DNA from: Marchantia polymorpha subsp. ruderalis
Lineage: Eukaryota; Streptophyta; Marchantiopsida; Marchantiales; Marchantiaceae
Length of the DNA stretch: 64,000 bases
NCBI GenBank assembly: GCA_037833965.1
Contig: AP031357.1
Span: 6,158,001 to 6,222,000 of the forward strand
Reading direction: 5' to 3'
In this document: piece by piece, positions 12,570-24,387 of the stretch
Layout of the letters: each line of letters begins with the position of its first letter
Position numbering within the stretch: position 1 is the stretch's first letter
Position numbers and translations under genes: made by a program
The notes under the pieces: generated by a model
What the model was told of the DNA's origin: nothing
The model's input: only the letters and a program-made list of their open reading frames with translations
Databases searched by the model: none

Positions 12570-14523
12570 CTTGGCTCGAGATATGGAACTTGCTCCGACG
12601 ACCTGTGCCCGTCAATGAGTCAAGGCATGGCAGTCCCATGGAGCAGTCCCATGGAGCAGTCCAATGTGACTCGGGCCAAATCTTTGGAGACGCCCTCTTT
12701 CCTACGTAGACTCTGTCGAGCTCGACTCCTAGGGACGCTTTCTGGAGTGGCCATTTCTGACCATTGTAATCACGTGGTGGATCTGTGTAGAGAACTGAAG
12801 GTCTCACCTTCGACAGAATTCGATCGGGGCCCACGCGTAATTTCACCGGAGCTCATCCAAACTGACCCTCTTTGACACTCCCAGTGGATCTCCGACACTT
12901 TAACTGCTTCTAGAATTGCAAATTCACGTTCAGTGACAAGTTTGTCTTCAAGTCTAGACGATTGGACTTCTGCAAACGTACAACTCACCTCTTCTACATA
13001 ATCAGCTTGTAACTTGCACGTGGAGTCGTCCATTTCCCCAGTTCGTATACTTTCGGTATTCTCAGAGTATCAGGATCGTCTCTGGGCTCGCTGGCAATCT
13101 TCACAATGAGGTCATGAGGCGAACATAAGAATCGGAAGCACGATATAGTTATCTCTCTTTCACATGGTCATTTCCTCAAACCAAAATTACTGCCCAGCAT
13201 CGATGTCGGGTCAAGACATGAGCCTCGGATTTCGTCGACCTTGTTGACCTCGATGACAAGACGGACGTCAATGGGCAGCGAGAGCATGCTGGAGTCCGAA
13301 CTCGGGTCAAAGTCTTCGGCATGCGCATTAGGGAGAAATCGGTCCTCTGCATCGCATGGCTGCGATAGATTTTGTTCGAGGTTCCTTGTACGATGATGCA
13401 CCGTACCCGCTGATTAGTTTTCACAATGAGAAATTGGGGAACGTGAGCAGGAAATCGTTCACTTGACAACGTGAAGCAGAAGGTAGACTGTAAAGACCCG
13501 AAACAGCTGCGAAGGTGGTACTTTTTAATGGCTGTCAAGATACTTGTCGATGGATCTTACGTTGTGAGTTCCATTAGTGGGCAAAGGGAAGGTACCCACG
13601 TCGATACAAATGTGGGACAAATGAAAGGAGGCTGCCTTTTCTGTTGGACACGTTTCTTTCTTTTTCCTTTTCGATGATCACTGGCAGTCCTCACTAAGGC
13701 TTTGGTAGTTTACTGTGTTCAATAAACCGGTAAGGAGAAACGAAATTGGACAAATCGTGGACAAGTGGACGAAAAGAGATGTGAACAAGATGATGATGAG
13801 AAGAAATGTAAGACTGTGATCATCTTAGTACTTTGACATACTCTAAACATGGAGATATAACATGGAACCCCTTTTTTAGCATCTACATCTCTTGAGTCTT
13901 CAACAAAACAAATTTAGCATATCTTCTTTCGAATTACAATGTACAACATCATATCTGAAGGTTAACGCCAAGACCCTACATTTTTTTACAATAGGTTAGC
14001 ATCTCTCGCTTCGCTCAGTTTAACTTCTCAATATTCCATTTTGTGTCTTCCACATCACTCAAAATGAGAGAGTTCATGAGTGTCTTGAGTCAAATTTTTC
14101 CTATAATGAAAATTTCATTAAAAAAATGTTGGTACCATGGTGGTAAACCCGTTCATGTTGTTCAGATAGGATAAGGTAACAACCATTCAGGGTTGTAATT
14201 CTACATCTAGATACGGCTAATAGATTTATGGTGGATCTTGAAATGAATTGTAAGATTTTAGATTCAGTAAATCCTTCATCAGGTATTTCACTGTCACTTT
14301 AGAGCCCATTTGAAGTTTTGAATCATCCTCTAGTTTCAAGATTCAAGTACTCGGTAGTAGATTCAACAATACATACTATATCCAATATCTAGGCGGCGGT
14401 TAATTATCCTTCACTTTTGACTAATTATACCTCATCCTACTATGTTCTCTTTTGTAGAGGCTTGTGCTTGGTCAAATGCACGGACAGGCGGAGGCGTGAA
14501 CCAATGGGTGAGGGCAGAGTTCC
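12570..14523. other. intergenic, dirigent upstream region
   Basis: No gene is recognised. A short direct repeat of a 15-bp unit containing cccatggagcagt lies near 12630-12665. Open frames at 12.6-13.5 kb overlap on both strands without family resemblance. The part after about 13.7 kb is AT-rich. Confidence 0.4.
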
Positions 14524-14645
14524 GAATAATATAATATGATATTATATTGGCTTTTCCAAAAATACAATAAAATATATTTGTATTGCGTTTCAACACAATA
14601 CAATATATTGGTATTGTCAATCAAACAATACAATATATTGCAAAA
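14524..14645. repeat. left terminal/subterminal repeat of the hAT-like element
   Basis: A dense cluster of AATACAATATATTG-like palindromic units. The cluster is mirrored at 18110-18222; the outer 10 bp match as an inverted repeat. Confidence 0.55.
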
Positions 14646-14678
14646 TCTAATATAAAAAATTAGACATATTGAGATCAT

Positions 14679-16181
14679 CTATTCTGCTTCGCTTTTTGCG
14701 TGGCTCGGGTCATCTTCTTCACAATCGGTATGAACCACAATTGAGACCAAGGCCATGTTACAAAGGTTGTGGTTCTGTTTGAGGAACAGTAACGCATCTA
14801 GAGTACGACGCAGCAGTCGTTGGCGTTTGTTCAAAAAGATTCGCTTGTTCATAGAGAATAGCTGCTCGACATGGTTTGATGTAGGCAGTAGAAATCTGGT
14901 ATCAATGTAGGTAGATCGATTGGATTGCTTCATTCGCTGTCGCTTGAGTGCGCGTTCTGCAAAAGAAAGTCTAGTATCATCATATTCTTTCCGCGCATCG
15001 GTATTTGACATCTTCAGGCATAGAACAACCTCCTTTTCATTATCTAGCATTTTGCGCTCTCTTCCCCATTGAATCTTTATGATGACATCTTCAAATGTGA
15101 AATTGTGAACGATGGGCGCATCAGTTGAAAGATATTAATCGAAATGGAAATTTGGAAAACTATGAATGAGAGATTGGAATAAAGTTTGAGATTTCCAAAT
15201 AATGACATTCTCTTTTTGCAACGATTCGGTCACTGATTTGAAATCATATAATGCGCTAGTATGGTGGCGAATGATGTTTCGTTGGCCAGCAATTGGAAGG
15301 AGTTCCGCTACATTGGGATTGGTGTCGTCAATGTGAGGTCGTAGCCTTTCGTAGCGATCAAGCATTTTGATCACTCCGAGCCAACAAGTCTTATTGCGTT
15401 TAACAAGACGCAATGAGCTAGTCATGCGCAATCTACTCGCATCTTTCAACGTTGAAAGCTTGGACATCAGATTTCTCATTAAATCAACCTCGCTTTCTAG
15501 ATATCGATCAATGTAAGCTTCAACTGCCAAGTTCAACCGATAGCTGCGACAGCCTAACAGTGGGAATCCGAGTAGGTTTGTTGTTGCACAATTCATACTT
15601 AAGTTGTCACCTATCAAACAAATGAGATCACTAACAGGCAGATGATATTAATCTAGTGTTGCTAGAATAAAATCTTGATGATTGACTGCAGTGAATGTAG
15701 TTTCGTCCAGCAATGGCGCAAATGCCAAGAGATGGATGTCAAAAGAGGATGATGCCGTATCTTGAGCAGGAAGAGTGATGAATAAATAAACAAAATGAGT
15801 GAAATCTTCCGTAGAGCCATCAAAGATCAAGGCATAGCGTGATGCAGCTAAAGCGAATGTTGTTTTCTTTTTTTCAACAGCATCCACCAGCATAATCATA
15901 TACTTCTTCAGAGTTTTGGAGCAGATCTTTGGCAGGTTCGTGATCTCTCTGGTACGATCTTTTTTGCAGAAACTTGGCTCGTGCTCATCCATGACTATCC
16001 AATCCAGCCATTTGTATATACCGCGCGACTTTGAATCAATCATATATTCGAACGTGGTTTGCTCAACTCCATTGTTGGAAAATGTGATCTGCTTGAGGAT
16101 GATTCCAGAGAATGCGCCGCGTAGATCTTGAGATAATCTAGATGCTTGCTCTTTACGTGGGTACAAGGTTATTGTACCCAT
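14679..16181 (-). pseudogene. hAT transposase relic
   Basis: Three open blocks on the minus strand, at 15648-16181, 15135-15617 and 14679-15050, read in the order expected for a hAT transposase. The first contains the catalytic-core start with a YALIFDGSTEDFTHFVYLFI strand. The second has IGDNLSMN followed by PLLGCRSYRLNLAVEAYID, matching the hAT pattern of a conserved D, then G-C-x-S/A-H-R-L-N-L-A-V. The third includes an acidic and basic tail near the C-terminal dimerisation region. Stops or frame shifts separate the blocks, and no BED zinc finger is visible upstream of 16181, so the gene is dead. Related transposases are usually annotated as zinc finger BED or DUF659 proteins. Confidence 0.75.
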
Positions 16182-16781
16182 TTTTCATGACATCACATTT
16201 CCGTTCTACTCCACATTTACACTTCCAGATGTTCTCAGAAGAAGTAACCTTGTCGTAGAAGAGTCAACATATTGCCTTGGACTACGGGGGAACGGTTGGT
16301 TGAGTGATCTTACTGCTCATGATCAGTATCCGTCTTATTCTCAGAACCTCCTTACCACTTCTCCGGCAGCAACCTCTTCGACGCCCCTGGGAGAAGTAAA
16401 TAATATATAGGACTGTACAACGATACATGTCACAAGTAGTAAGCGTGGCGGTTCTCGGTAATTTTTATACATTTGCTAGAAAACACTACATGAACAAGTA
16501 CTTATGAATGATCTCTGTACATGTGATTATTAAGCACGAGCCCGTCCATATACAAAAAAAGAGAACAAAAAATGACAAAAAAACAGAAAAAAATCTTGGC
16601 ATGATTCTCTAGATCACTGGAGGCTTCAGAAGAGCACTACACATTTAAGAAATATAGCTGGCCCCATAACTTAGATTGGGATATTATCATCAAATCACAG
16701 ATCGAGACGGTTATGGAAGCAGTCGATTGTTATTCAAACAACATTGTACAAGTTCTCAGAAGTCCAGAGTCAGTTCTTTAC

Positions 16782-17467
16782 CTTACTGAAGATTCGTCCA
16801 CAACTTCGTCAAGCTGAAAATGACATAATAGCAACAGGCTCACTTTGTCTCGATGACAAAAAGCAAACGAGAATATGAGGGTAGTAATACATTTGATATA
16901 GTATTGAACCTTTCTTCATTTGTTTCAAGCACTATACAGGTAGAAGAGGAGAGAACCAACCTGGTTAGGATCAAGCTCTCAATCTAGCAGTGCTGTTTTA
17001 TTATCTATAGCTCCTTGTTGTATATCGAGCCCAATCACGTAGCCTGCAGTTGCTTCTTGAAGCACAAGCTTTGCCAGCATAAGCGTATTATGACCGTTGC
17101 CGCAAGTGGCATCAATGACCGTATCTCCAGGCCTGACTATTGTCCTCTAGACTCTACAGCAAGTTCATACATCAGAGAAGATTGACCTTGAACCTCAAAA
17201 GCTAATGCACTGAGCATAAAAAATGAACTATGCGAGCACAAAAAACGTTGTACATTGCAAAACTTTGAGAATGCCTACACAACCCGTATTCAATTTTTTT
17301 GCCTGAAAGCTAGTATGTCAAGCACATGAGTCCAGTACATCTATGCATCTGAAAGGCGTGACTTACTTGTGGGCTATGGAAGTGGTTTTGGAACCATCAA
17401 AGATGAAATCGGTTAAAGCGGCTTCAACTCTTTCCTCAATGTTCAGGCCTGCATCATGCTCAAGGAG
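16782..17467 (-). pseudogene. rRNA/SAM methyltransferase-like gene fragment
   Basis: Three exons join in phase: 17367-17467, 16961-17153 and 16782-16813. The protein matches the small SAM-dependent methyltransferase family that, from memory, includes Arabidopsis At1g16445 and bacterial YtqB. Landmarks are LLEHDAGLNIEERVEAAL, DFIFDGSKTTSIAH, then the SAM-binding motif I in RPGDTVIDATCGNGHNTL, and YVIGLDIQQGAIDNKTALLD. Two in-frame stops break exon 2: TAG at 17147-17149, where the family has a Trp just before the RPGD motif, and TGA at 16979-16981. The rest of the catalytic domain, including the NLGYLPG-type motif, was not found. Splice sites are intact, so the fragment was copied as genomic DNA. 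It lies wholly inside the hAT-like element. Confidence 0.75.
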
Positions 17468-18109
17468 CTACAATGGACAACTTATACTTCTCAATTGCGG
17501 CTTCTTCTACATTCCTGGGAAACATACAAGCTTCTAAATAACCAAAAAGTCAATCGCAAGCTCTCGAAATGAAGCATTTCCTCAAATAGATGCACATAAA
17601 AAGGTAATTGCTACTCTGAAGTTAAGCTTGCAAGTCATATTAAAATTTCGGAACATTCCGCAGACGGCTCGGGACTCAAGAAACATCAATTTTTACTCCC
17701 TGACATATGTGGATAATGTGAAAACATTGATGGTAATTCTTCAGGCCACAAAATCATGCAATACAATTGAAGAATGAGGGCTAGGAATGCATGACAGAAC
17801 ACCATTCCGACTCACTCACGTTCGGTGAAGAAGCATGTATGCCCCCGCGCATAGTAAACTTTGCATTCCTAGGATCGTCAAAGAAGAAGAAAAAGATGAA
17901 GAAGGAGAAGGAGAAGAACTAGTGTTCGTTCATATCCCCTTGCAAACCTTTCAAGCAAAACGTGTCCGCCTACTCCAAGTTAATCTCAGAACAGGTGGAC
18001 GCTCCCCAAGCAAACGCCACCTTACCTTTCTTCCACCAAGCAACGGTCCAATCAAACAAAATTTTCCTTTGAATGAACGGTCCAATCCGGCAAATCTCCA
18101 ATCAGACAA

Positions 18110-18222
18110 TAGTATTGATATTGTATTGAGCAACAATACAATATATTGCTATTGGAGTCAGGACCAATACAATGTATTGAATACAATATAATATAATATA
18201 TTGTTCGATAAATATATTATTC
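18110..18222. repeat. right terminal/subterminal repeat of the hAT-like element
   Basis: A cluster of CAATACAATATATTG-type units, inverted relative to the cluster at 14524-14645 and ending in the complement of GAATAATATA. Confidence 0.5.
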
Positions 18223-18266
18223 CCAATCTCTGGATGATGGCACAAGTAAACCATTCTGTTCTGAAT

Positions 18267-18631
18267 CTATGCTACAAATCTATTGGCATCTGTCGGACCT
18301 TCGATGGGCACTAGTTCAATGGATCTCGAGGTCCGTGCGCCAGTTTGGCACAGTAGAAGAGTCAAAACTGAGTGTGGGAGCTCCAAGGCCAAGAAGATGG
18401 AACCGATGATGAAAATCCAAGCGGCGTTGCTCACTTACTTTGACAAGCGGTTACGGCTACCTTGCTCTGCCGATTGCCTCTTCATTCCTGCCCCCATTCC
18501 ACCCAAACCCTGCCTTGAATTCTGCCCTAGATCAGCCAACATTGAAGAATGCTGCTCTTCAATTCGTCTTTCCATGTTCAATTCGACACAGTTGTAGGCA
18601 AGACGGATATACTCATGAAGTAGCACCCACG
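18267..18631 (-). pseudogene. unidentified gene fragment with one hydrophobic segment
   Basis: Two adjacent open blocks share one frame, separated by a single TAA at 18435-18437. The first, starting near 18631, is polar and contains ELNMERRIEEQHSSMLADLG and GGMGAGMKRQSAEQG. The second has a likely membrane helix (WIFIIGSIFLALEL) and the tail SIELVPIEGPTDANRFVA before a TAG at 18267-18269. The TAA overlaps a perfect GTAAGT donor, so the first block may instead be an exon that ends there. I do not recognise the family. Composition differs clearly from the AT-rich surroundings, which argues that it was once coding. Confidence 0.35.
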
Positions 18632-19719
18632 CGAAAACTATATCCTATTCACGTCCCACATCTTACCAATCACAGACCTCTACAAAAAAGAATATAGTAA
18701 GCTGAAGGATAATTAGCCAAAAGTGAGGGATAACTAACCGCTCCCAATATCTAACATTGAAATACAACGATGATATCTATGTGAAGACTACAAGTCAAAG
18801 TTTCATCACTGTTTCTAAATGCCTAGTATATTATATCGGATTGCTTAAAAAACATAATGTTGTATAGTAGCAAAGAAGATTTAATATTCTAAATGACATT
18901 TCTTTGTATGTGTTTCAAAGAAAAAATTTCAGTGTATTTTGTCATGAATTATCAAATTTGAAAGAAAGATAAGTAAAATTTTTTAATAATTAAGATAATA
19001 AAAAAATATTGCAAACATTTTCCAACAAAAAAAAATGTATTCTACATTTAGTCTCGAAACCAAAAAATTTTGAAGATTGAATATTGTTAGAATATTTCAA
19101 AGCTATCAACTACTGATTTAGTTCAAATCAAATATGAAATATCAATATATCGATATGAAAACAAGTTTGATTGTTATTGCATGCAACTATCGTTTAGTGT
19201 CTATTTTAATTGATTTTGATTTTTCAACATTATAATTTAAATCATATTGGTTAAAAGAACATCAATAATCTTACCTTCACACAACAATACTTTTTAGAAT
19301 CATTAAAAATCATTTTTGCCACATATTTATCAAATCAATAATTTATGTTTTAGGATTTATTTGTATCATGATTTTAAATCCAAAATGATAATTTATTTCA
19401 TCATTGATAATTTTTTAAATATAATTATCTACAAATCATCAACAAAAAAATTATTTGAAATATATATTTGTGATTTAAAAACATTTAGAAAATATTTTAA
19501 TTAAATTGAATTAGTAAATTATGATATATTTTTTGTTGATATAACTTAAATTTTGAAAGATAAACACTTTTCATATGATATGATTTTAGCTTTATAGAAT
19601 AGTTTTGAAATTTTACATAAAATACTAAAATGTAATCATGTTAAGATAAATTTATGAGGTATCGTAAGCGGTCCATCATGTTATAAGTATGGATTTGTCT
19701 AATTGGACTATTTGCGGAT
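18632..19719. other. AT-rich intergenic DNA
   Basis: Very AT-rich, with A and T homopolymer runs. No gene, repeat unit or transposon protein was recognised. Confidence 0.5.
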
Positions 19720-19752
19720 TGCATAATATAATATTGTATAATATCAAATGTA

Positions 19753-22640
19753 TTATACAACACACAAAGATACAATTCCGTTATAGATTTTATACTCGTA
19801 CATCTTCTCCTTTGTCTTGAAGTTATACTCGTCATGAATGCCGTCGACATCCTCAGATATATCAATGCAATCAAATTCATCAATGATATCACCACCATCA
19901 TACTCATTCTCATCGAAAGTTTTCTCTTCAAGTTGAGCTCCAAATCCACTCTTAAGGCAAAGTTGATGCAGCCATATGCAGATCTTTGTATTTCTTGTTG
20001 TAGAGATTTGACGATCGAGCTCTTTTGAATTGAACAATATGGCGGTCCCAGTTTCAATCTTGTATTTGCTCAACTGAGCTTGTGAGTGATTATGAAAGCG
20101 TTTGGTCCCCTTGTGATTGCGTTCATTTCCGTTTGTCCTTGTCGGATTCTTTGTGCAATGCAAAGAGACAATCTTTGATGACATTGTAGTAATGATCGTC
20201 AGATAAGGTACATAATTCAGAAGCTTTGAATTTGATGTCACTAAAATCATCATCTTTGTACTTCTGACGCATAATTGACTTTGCAATGAATGACTCAATA
20301 CGAACTTCAACGGTCGGTTTATCAAGAAATTTCTTGATTGCAGAAACTATAAATTCAACTTTGTCACGATCCTAGTGCGTATAGACTTCGTATATATCTT
20401 CAAGAAGAGTTGATGAATCATCGTCACACTCTATTCAATATCATTTTTAGTCAAAGTCAATGCGTCATTTACTACAGATTTGAGTGTCTTAATGTGGAAC
20501 TTGATTGTCTTAAAGCAGAAATACATAGCTAGAAAATGTCAATTTCACCACTTTTAAATATGTTATACATGAGAAAATCATTTTAAAGAATGCTTTTATT
20601 GCAGATACGTACTTTCAATAAAACCAAAGCACTAGAATCGTGACAAAGTTTAGCCAAAATTTTTTGCAATCAAAGAAATACTTGATCAACCAAGAGTTGA
20701 AGCTTGCATTCAACCATCTTGCAAATGTAGATTCATTGTCTACGGAGTTCATTCCTGATTTTTGATTGATCTGTACCCAAAATTATCAATTTGTCGCATA
20801 TATCAATGTGATAATTGGTGTTAAAAATTTTGCTTAGCAACAATGCACATGCCAATTTGCTCGTACTGGCACGCTGAAAGTTGTAGTAGACAAGAGCCCA
20901 TTGAATTATTGTAAAGAATATAAACATGTTCGTCTTCTAGTAACTTTCAATGCTTGGATTATCAAACAATTCTAATAAAACATGGGACGACTTTAACGTC
21001 TTGACCATATACCGTATCTATTTTAAAATGCAATTCATTCCTGAATACTTTGCACAATTTCATGCAAAGTTTGTGGATTGCATGAGGTGCACAACCGTAC
21101 ACAAATATGAACTCGTTCGATTTGAAACATTCTTTGTGCATATTACACATGATGCTCGGTGAATTGCTTTCGAAGCTAAATATTGATGGATTACTAAAAG
21201 GTTCATTCTTGATGCATAACGATTCTTCTTCACCTTGCTATTCTACAATTTCAAATTAGTTATCTAGATCTATAATACTTTTGATATAACTTGATAAAAC
21301 AAAACTTGGAGTAGGGTTTCAAATATTTCTCAAAAGGTGCAACTTGCATTACAAAACCTTCCAAACAAATTCACTGCACTATTTCTAGGCAATCCTATTG
21401 TAACAAGTTCCAAGAAAATTTCAATTGATGAACAAGCCATCAAGTTGATCACCTACTTAACTTACACATTCTTTCATAGACTTGTTCAAAGTAAGGCAGA
21501 TCTGCGACATCTTGCAAAAAGAACATCATTCATCACATATTTATACTTATCCCGCGATAAATGACCGCCAATAGCTTATCTAAAAGTAAGTTGGAAACAA
21601 TCACAAAACGACTTGAAGAACAACTTCCATGTCGGATTCTCAAAGGTGGCAAATAGCAAAAACGTGTGGTGAATAACAGCTGCAAATAATGTATCGAGCT
21701 TCTTCTGTTCATATTTATTCAATAAATCAATATGATTCTTACAACTAGAGAAGAAATTGTAGTCAAAATCATTTAGGGACACTGACTTGTTCCAGTTGAT
21801 GTTGGCAAGGATTTAAGTATTGGCAAACTAACGAATAATTGCATCATCTTATATTGAGATGGTTGGAATCCACAATACAAATGGATTATTCATCTATAAT
21901 CTTGTATAGATTAAAAAATCCCAAGATCACTAGATGTTGTGAACGGAACCCAGATGAGTTCTCAACTTGACGATCCAAGATGGATGGTAAAATAATGCAG
22001 TAACAATGCGGTCCAATGGTGCATTTTGTGATATGCGAGGCGTACTATCACTTTGCTTTTCAATATGACATCAGTAATTTTGAGGCACATGTTCACCTCA
22101 AATTACATGATTATGAAGGCACAAGATAATTGTAGGTTTTTCAACTTTGAAATAAGCTCTATTCTAATTTTATATAATATATATGCTGAAATCTATCGTG
22201 TTTCAATTCATTTTGTTCAAAATGTTATGCTTCGAGCAAAATTTTTGTTTTTTTATGGTTAGAATAGTGATTGCGCATGCAATTCATTGCCTCAATCAGC
22301 TGTGCGTTGTTTTTGTTCAAAATGCTATGCTTTGAGCAAATTTTTTGTTTTTTTATGGTCAAAATAGTGATTGCGCATGCAATTCATTGCCTCAATCAGC
22401 TGTGCGTTGTTTTTGTTCAAAATGCTATGCTTTGAGCAAAATTTTTGTTTTTTTATGGTCATAATAGTGATTGCGCATGCAATTCATTGCCTCAATCAGC
22501 TGTGCGTTGTAACCGAAATACTTGCAGTACATTGATCTTACATCATCATTTCTGCCACAAGCTCCGAACTTATATCAAATAGCATCTTTTGGCTTCTCCA
22601 TTTCTTATAATCTATGACAAATATGAAATTTCACACTTGT
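19753..22640 (-). pseudogene. transposase relic of the second hAT-like family
   Basis: Interrupted coding blocks on the minus strand. Readable pieces include YFCFKTIKFHIKTLKSVVND near 20.5 kb and KPTVEVRIESFIAKSIMRQK near 20.3 kb. An acidic tail, DENEYDGGDIIDEFDCIDIS, near 19.9 kb is repeated in the copy at 40.7 kb. Near 22.55 kb a possible BED-type zinc-finger remnant reads YCKYFG after a KPKDAI stretch. Many stops and a 3 x 100 bp tandem repeat whose length is not a multiple of three rule out an active gene. Assignment to hAT rests on overall layout and is moderate. Confidence 0.45.
22211..22510. repeat. three tandem copies of a 100-bp unit
   Basis: The units 22211-22310, 22311-22410 and 22411-22510 each begin ttttgttcaaaatg and end caatcagctgtgcgttgt. 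Copies two and three differ at only a few positions; copy one is slightly more diverged. The unit length is not divisible by three. Confidence 0.95.
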
Positions 22641-23093
22641 AGCAAGTCAGCAACACTTGTGCGTAATCCCGCGGACTCCACTACTCTTGACTTCTTGCTA
22701 TAGAATTATACAAGGTATAGTTTGCGATTGATATATAATACTTGTCTAATAACACTTGTATATGTTAGAGTTCAAGTTGTGGAATATCACTTAGATCGGA
22801 CTTGAACATTGAGAGTAAAATTCGTGTTAGCTAAGTGGCGAACGACGATATTTTTTGCGTGTATTGTACTCTTGGAATTTTGTGTGAATTTGATACTACA
22901 AATAGTAAAAGAGGTCAATTTCTTGTTTATTAAGTTCATTTCCAAAGAAGATTTCAATTGTTTTTTGCTGTAGTTTGTTGAGCGACTTGAAGAATTTAGT
23001 AGAGCTAGAAGAGTGTTCTTACGAAAGATGGTTGGTTGAATGATCGGTCGAGTAAAAGAATAAATTTAGTCAATTTAGTTGCTTATGTACACG

Positions 23094-24387
23094 TGTTGGA
23101 ATCACTGATTTGTGATCAGTGATTCCAACAGGTGTCAAACTGTTTTAACCAGTAAGAAGTCTTGTACATATAGTGTAGTAGTCTACAACGGTAATCTATA
23201 ACGGTAGTGTGGTAATCCACTTTTTGTTTTTGGTTGAAATTAAAACATTTTTGGAAAATAAGTACCGCTGTAGCAACTGTAAATAGTAATATGTACAAAA
23301 AATAGAGTAAAAAGGGAGAATTGCGCGTCACGGAGAATCTAGGCGTTGGCCTTGAGGGATTTTACAATTTCGGAAGTTCAGTTCAGGAAGTCGTTTCGTC
23401 TGCGCTTTTGTGTATTTTGTTCTGTCATCGTGCAAAAGGGATTGTAGAATTGTCGAAGTTACCGCAGCCTATAGCTGAAGGTATTCGTTCGAATGTTTTG
23501 AGCTAGCAGATAGTCTAGTAAGGATTTGAAATTTGGACTTACATCTTCAGACAATTTTTCCATGTTTGTGTTCCTTCGAGATTTTTCCCCCTTAATGCCA
23601 AAGTGAAGTTTTGTTACTTCGGAGTAAGCCTTGGTTGTAAATTCATGTTGTGTGTGTTACGTTGCTTGAGGCGCCTTCGAAGGTAGCCTCCGCAGTATTT
23701 ATGGGAATGACTAGTGCCTGAGAATTCAAACTCGTCAATAGACTGTTAAGTTGTGACATTGGATCTTTTCTCCATTGAATTTCTTAGTTCCGATTCTTGT
23801 AGTCTCTGTGTGTTTTGTGAGTTGAGTGTTTTGTTCACCGGGTGAGAGTGACGTCGGTTTGACGAAGGTACCGCATCCGAAGTAGGAAGTCCAACCCGGA
23901 TGCCCTGCACTAGCAGTCACTAGTGGAAGGGTTGTAAATTCGGAGTTGGGGTCACTACCTGCAGATCCTCTGAGTGTACTCTTGGGAAGCTTTCCCCCTG
24001 AATCTTAAGTAGAGGTTCTAATCGACCTCTGAGTTGTGCTTTTCCAATTTCAGGTGTGTGTTGGGGTGTATTACGCTGCATTGTGTGTCCTCCGAGTGAC
24101 CTTCGAGTTGAGCACCTGCAGTATTTATGGAAGTGACAGTAGCCTGAGAATTCAAACTCCTCAATAGTCTGTTAAAACGTGACATTTAGTACTCCGTGTG
24201 TTGCCTCTATCCCTGTGGGTTCGACCTTCTGCTGCTATACTGCAGTTTTAGCCTTTGGTGGGTTATTACAGGTAGTGTAATAGATAACTAATCATTTGCG
24301 TTCGTTTCTTTGAACACTGACACAGTTGTCAAGTCTTGTGTATATTAGCACTCTAAGAGTACCTTTTGAATCTAACTTATTATAACA
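23094..24387 (-). repeat. left (3') LTR of the copia element, split
   Basis: The LTR halves 23094-23207 and 24276-24387 together make about 226 bp, against 212 bp on the right. The left copy begins with a near-terminal hairpin (arms 23094-23109 and 23115-23130) that the right copy has lost or never had. Confidence 0.9.
23208..24270. mobile_element. solo-LTR-like insertion, 1063 bp
   Basis: It begins TGTGGTAATCCAC and ends GTGGGTTATTACA, so it has TG...CA ends with an imperfect inverted terminus. A 5-bp duplication GGTAG flanks it (23203-23207 and 24271-24275), and removing it restores the copia LTR alignment. It has no coding region. Part of it (about 23235-23340) resembles sequence at 51350-51450, which identifies a repeated LTR family. 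It also has an internal imperfect direct repeat spaced 426 bp (around 23640-23770 and 24070-24190). Confidence 0.85.

Larger units (their letters stand above)
14524..18222 (-). mobile_element. decayed hAT-like DNA transposon enclosing a gene fragment
   Basis: A minus-strand hAT-type transposase relic lies at the left side. Both boundaries show about 110 bp rich in the palindromic motif CAATATATTG, in inverted orientation, and the outermost 10 bp are identical inverted repeats (GAATAATATA at 14524-14533 and its complement at 18213-18222). A broken methyltransferase-like gene fragment occupies the right half. No 8-bp target duplication is visible next to these ends (agagttcc versus ccaatctc), so the exact borders are uncertain. 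The two AT-rich ends could alternatively belong to separate small elements. Confidence 0.55.
19720..22770 (-). mobile_element. second hAT-like element, approximate borders
   Basis: A degraded transposase-bearing unit in minus orientation. It was delimited mainly by comparison with a shorter copy at 40640-41290, which matches both flanks of this one: the acidic C-terminal coding tail near 19790-19900, the segment near 20040-20230, and a segment near 22540-22660. Borders are AT-rich with ATAATATT motifs like those of the 14.5-kb element. No target duplication was identified, so the ends are approximate. Confidence 0.5.

Noticed and set aside
22211..22510. Regularly spaced repeats resembling a CRISPR array
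   Set aside because: The units are contiguous 100-bp repeats with no unique spacers, in plant nuclear transposon DNA.
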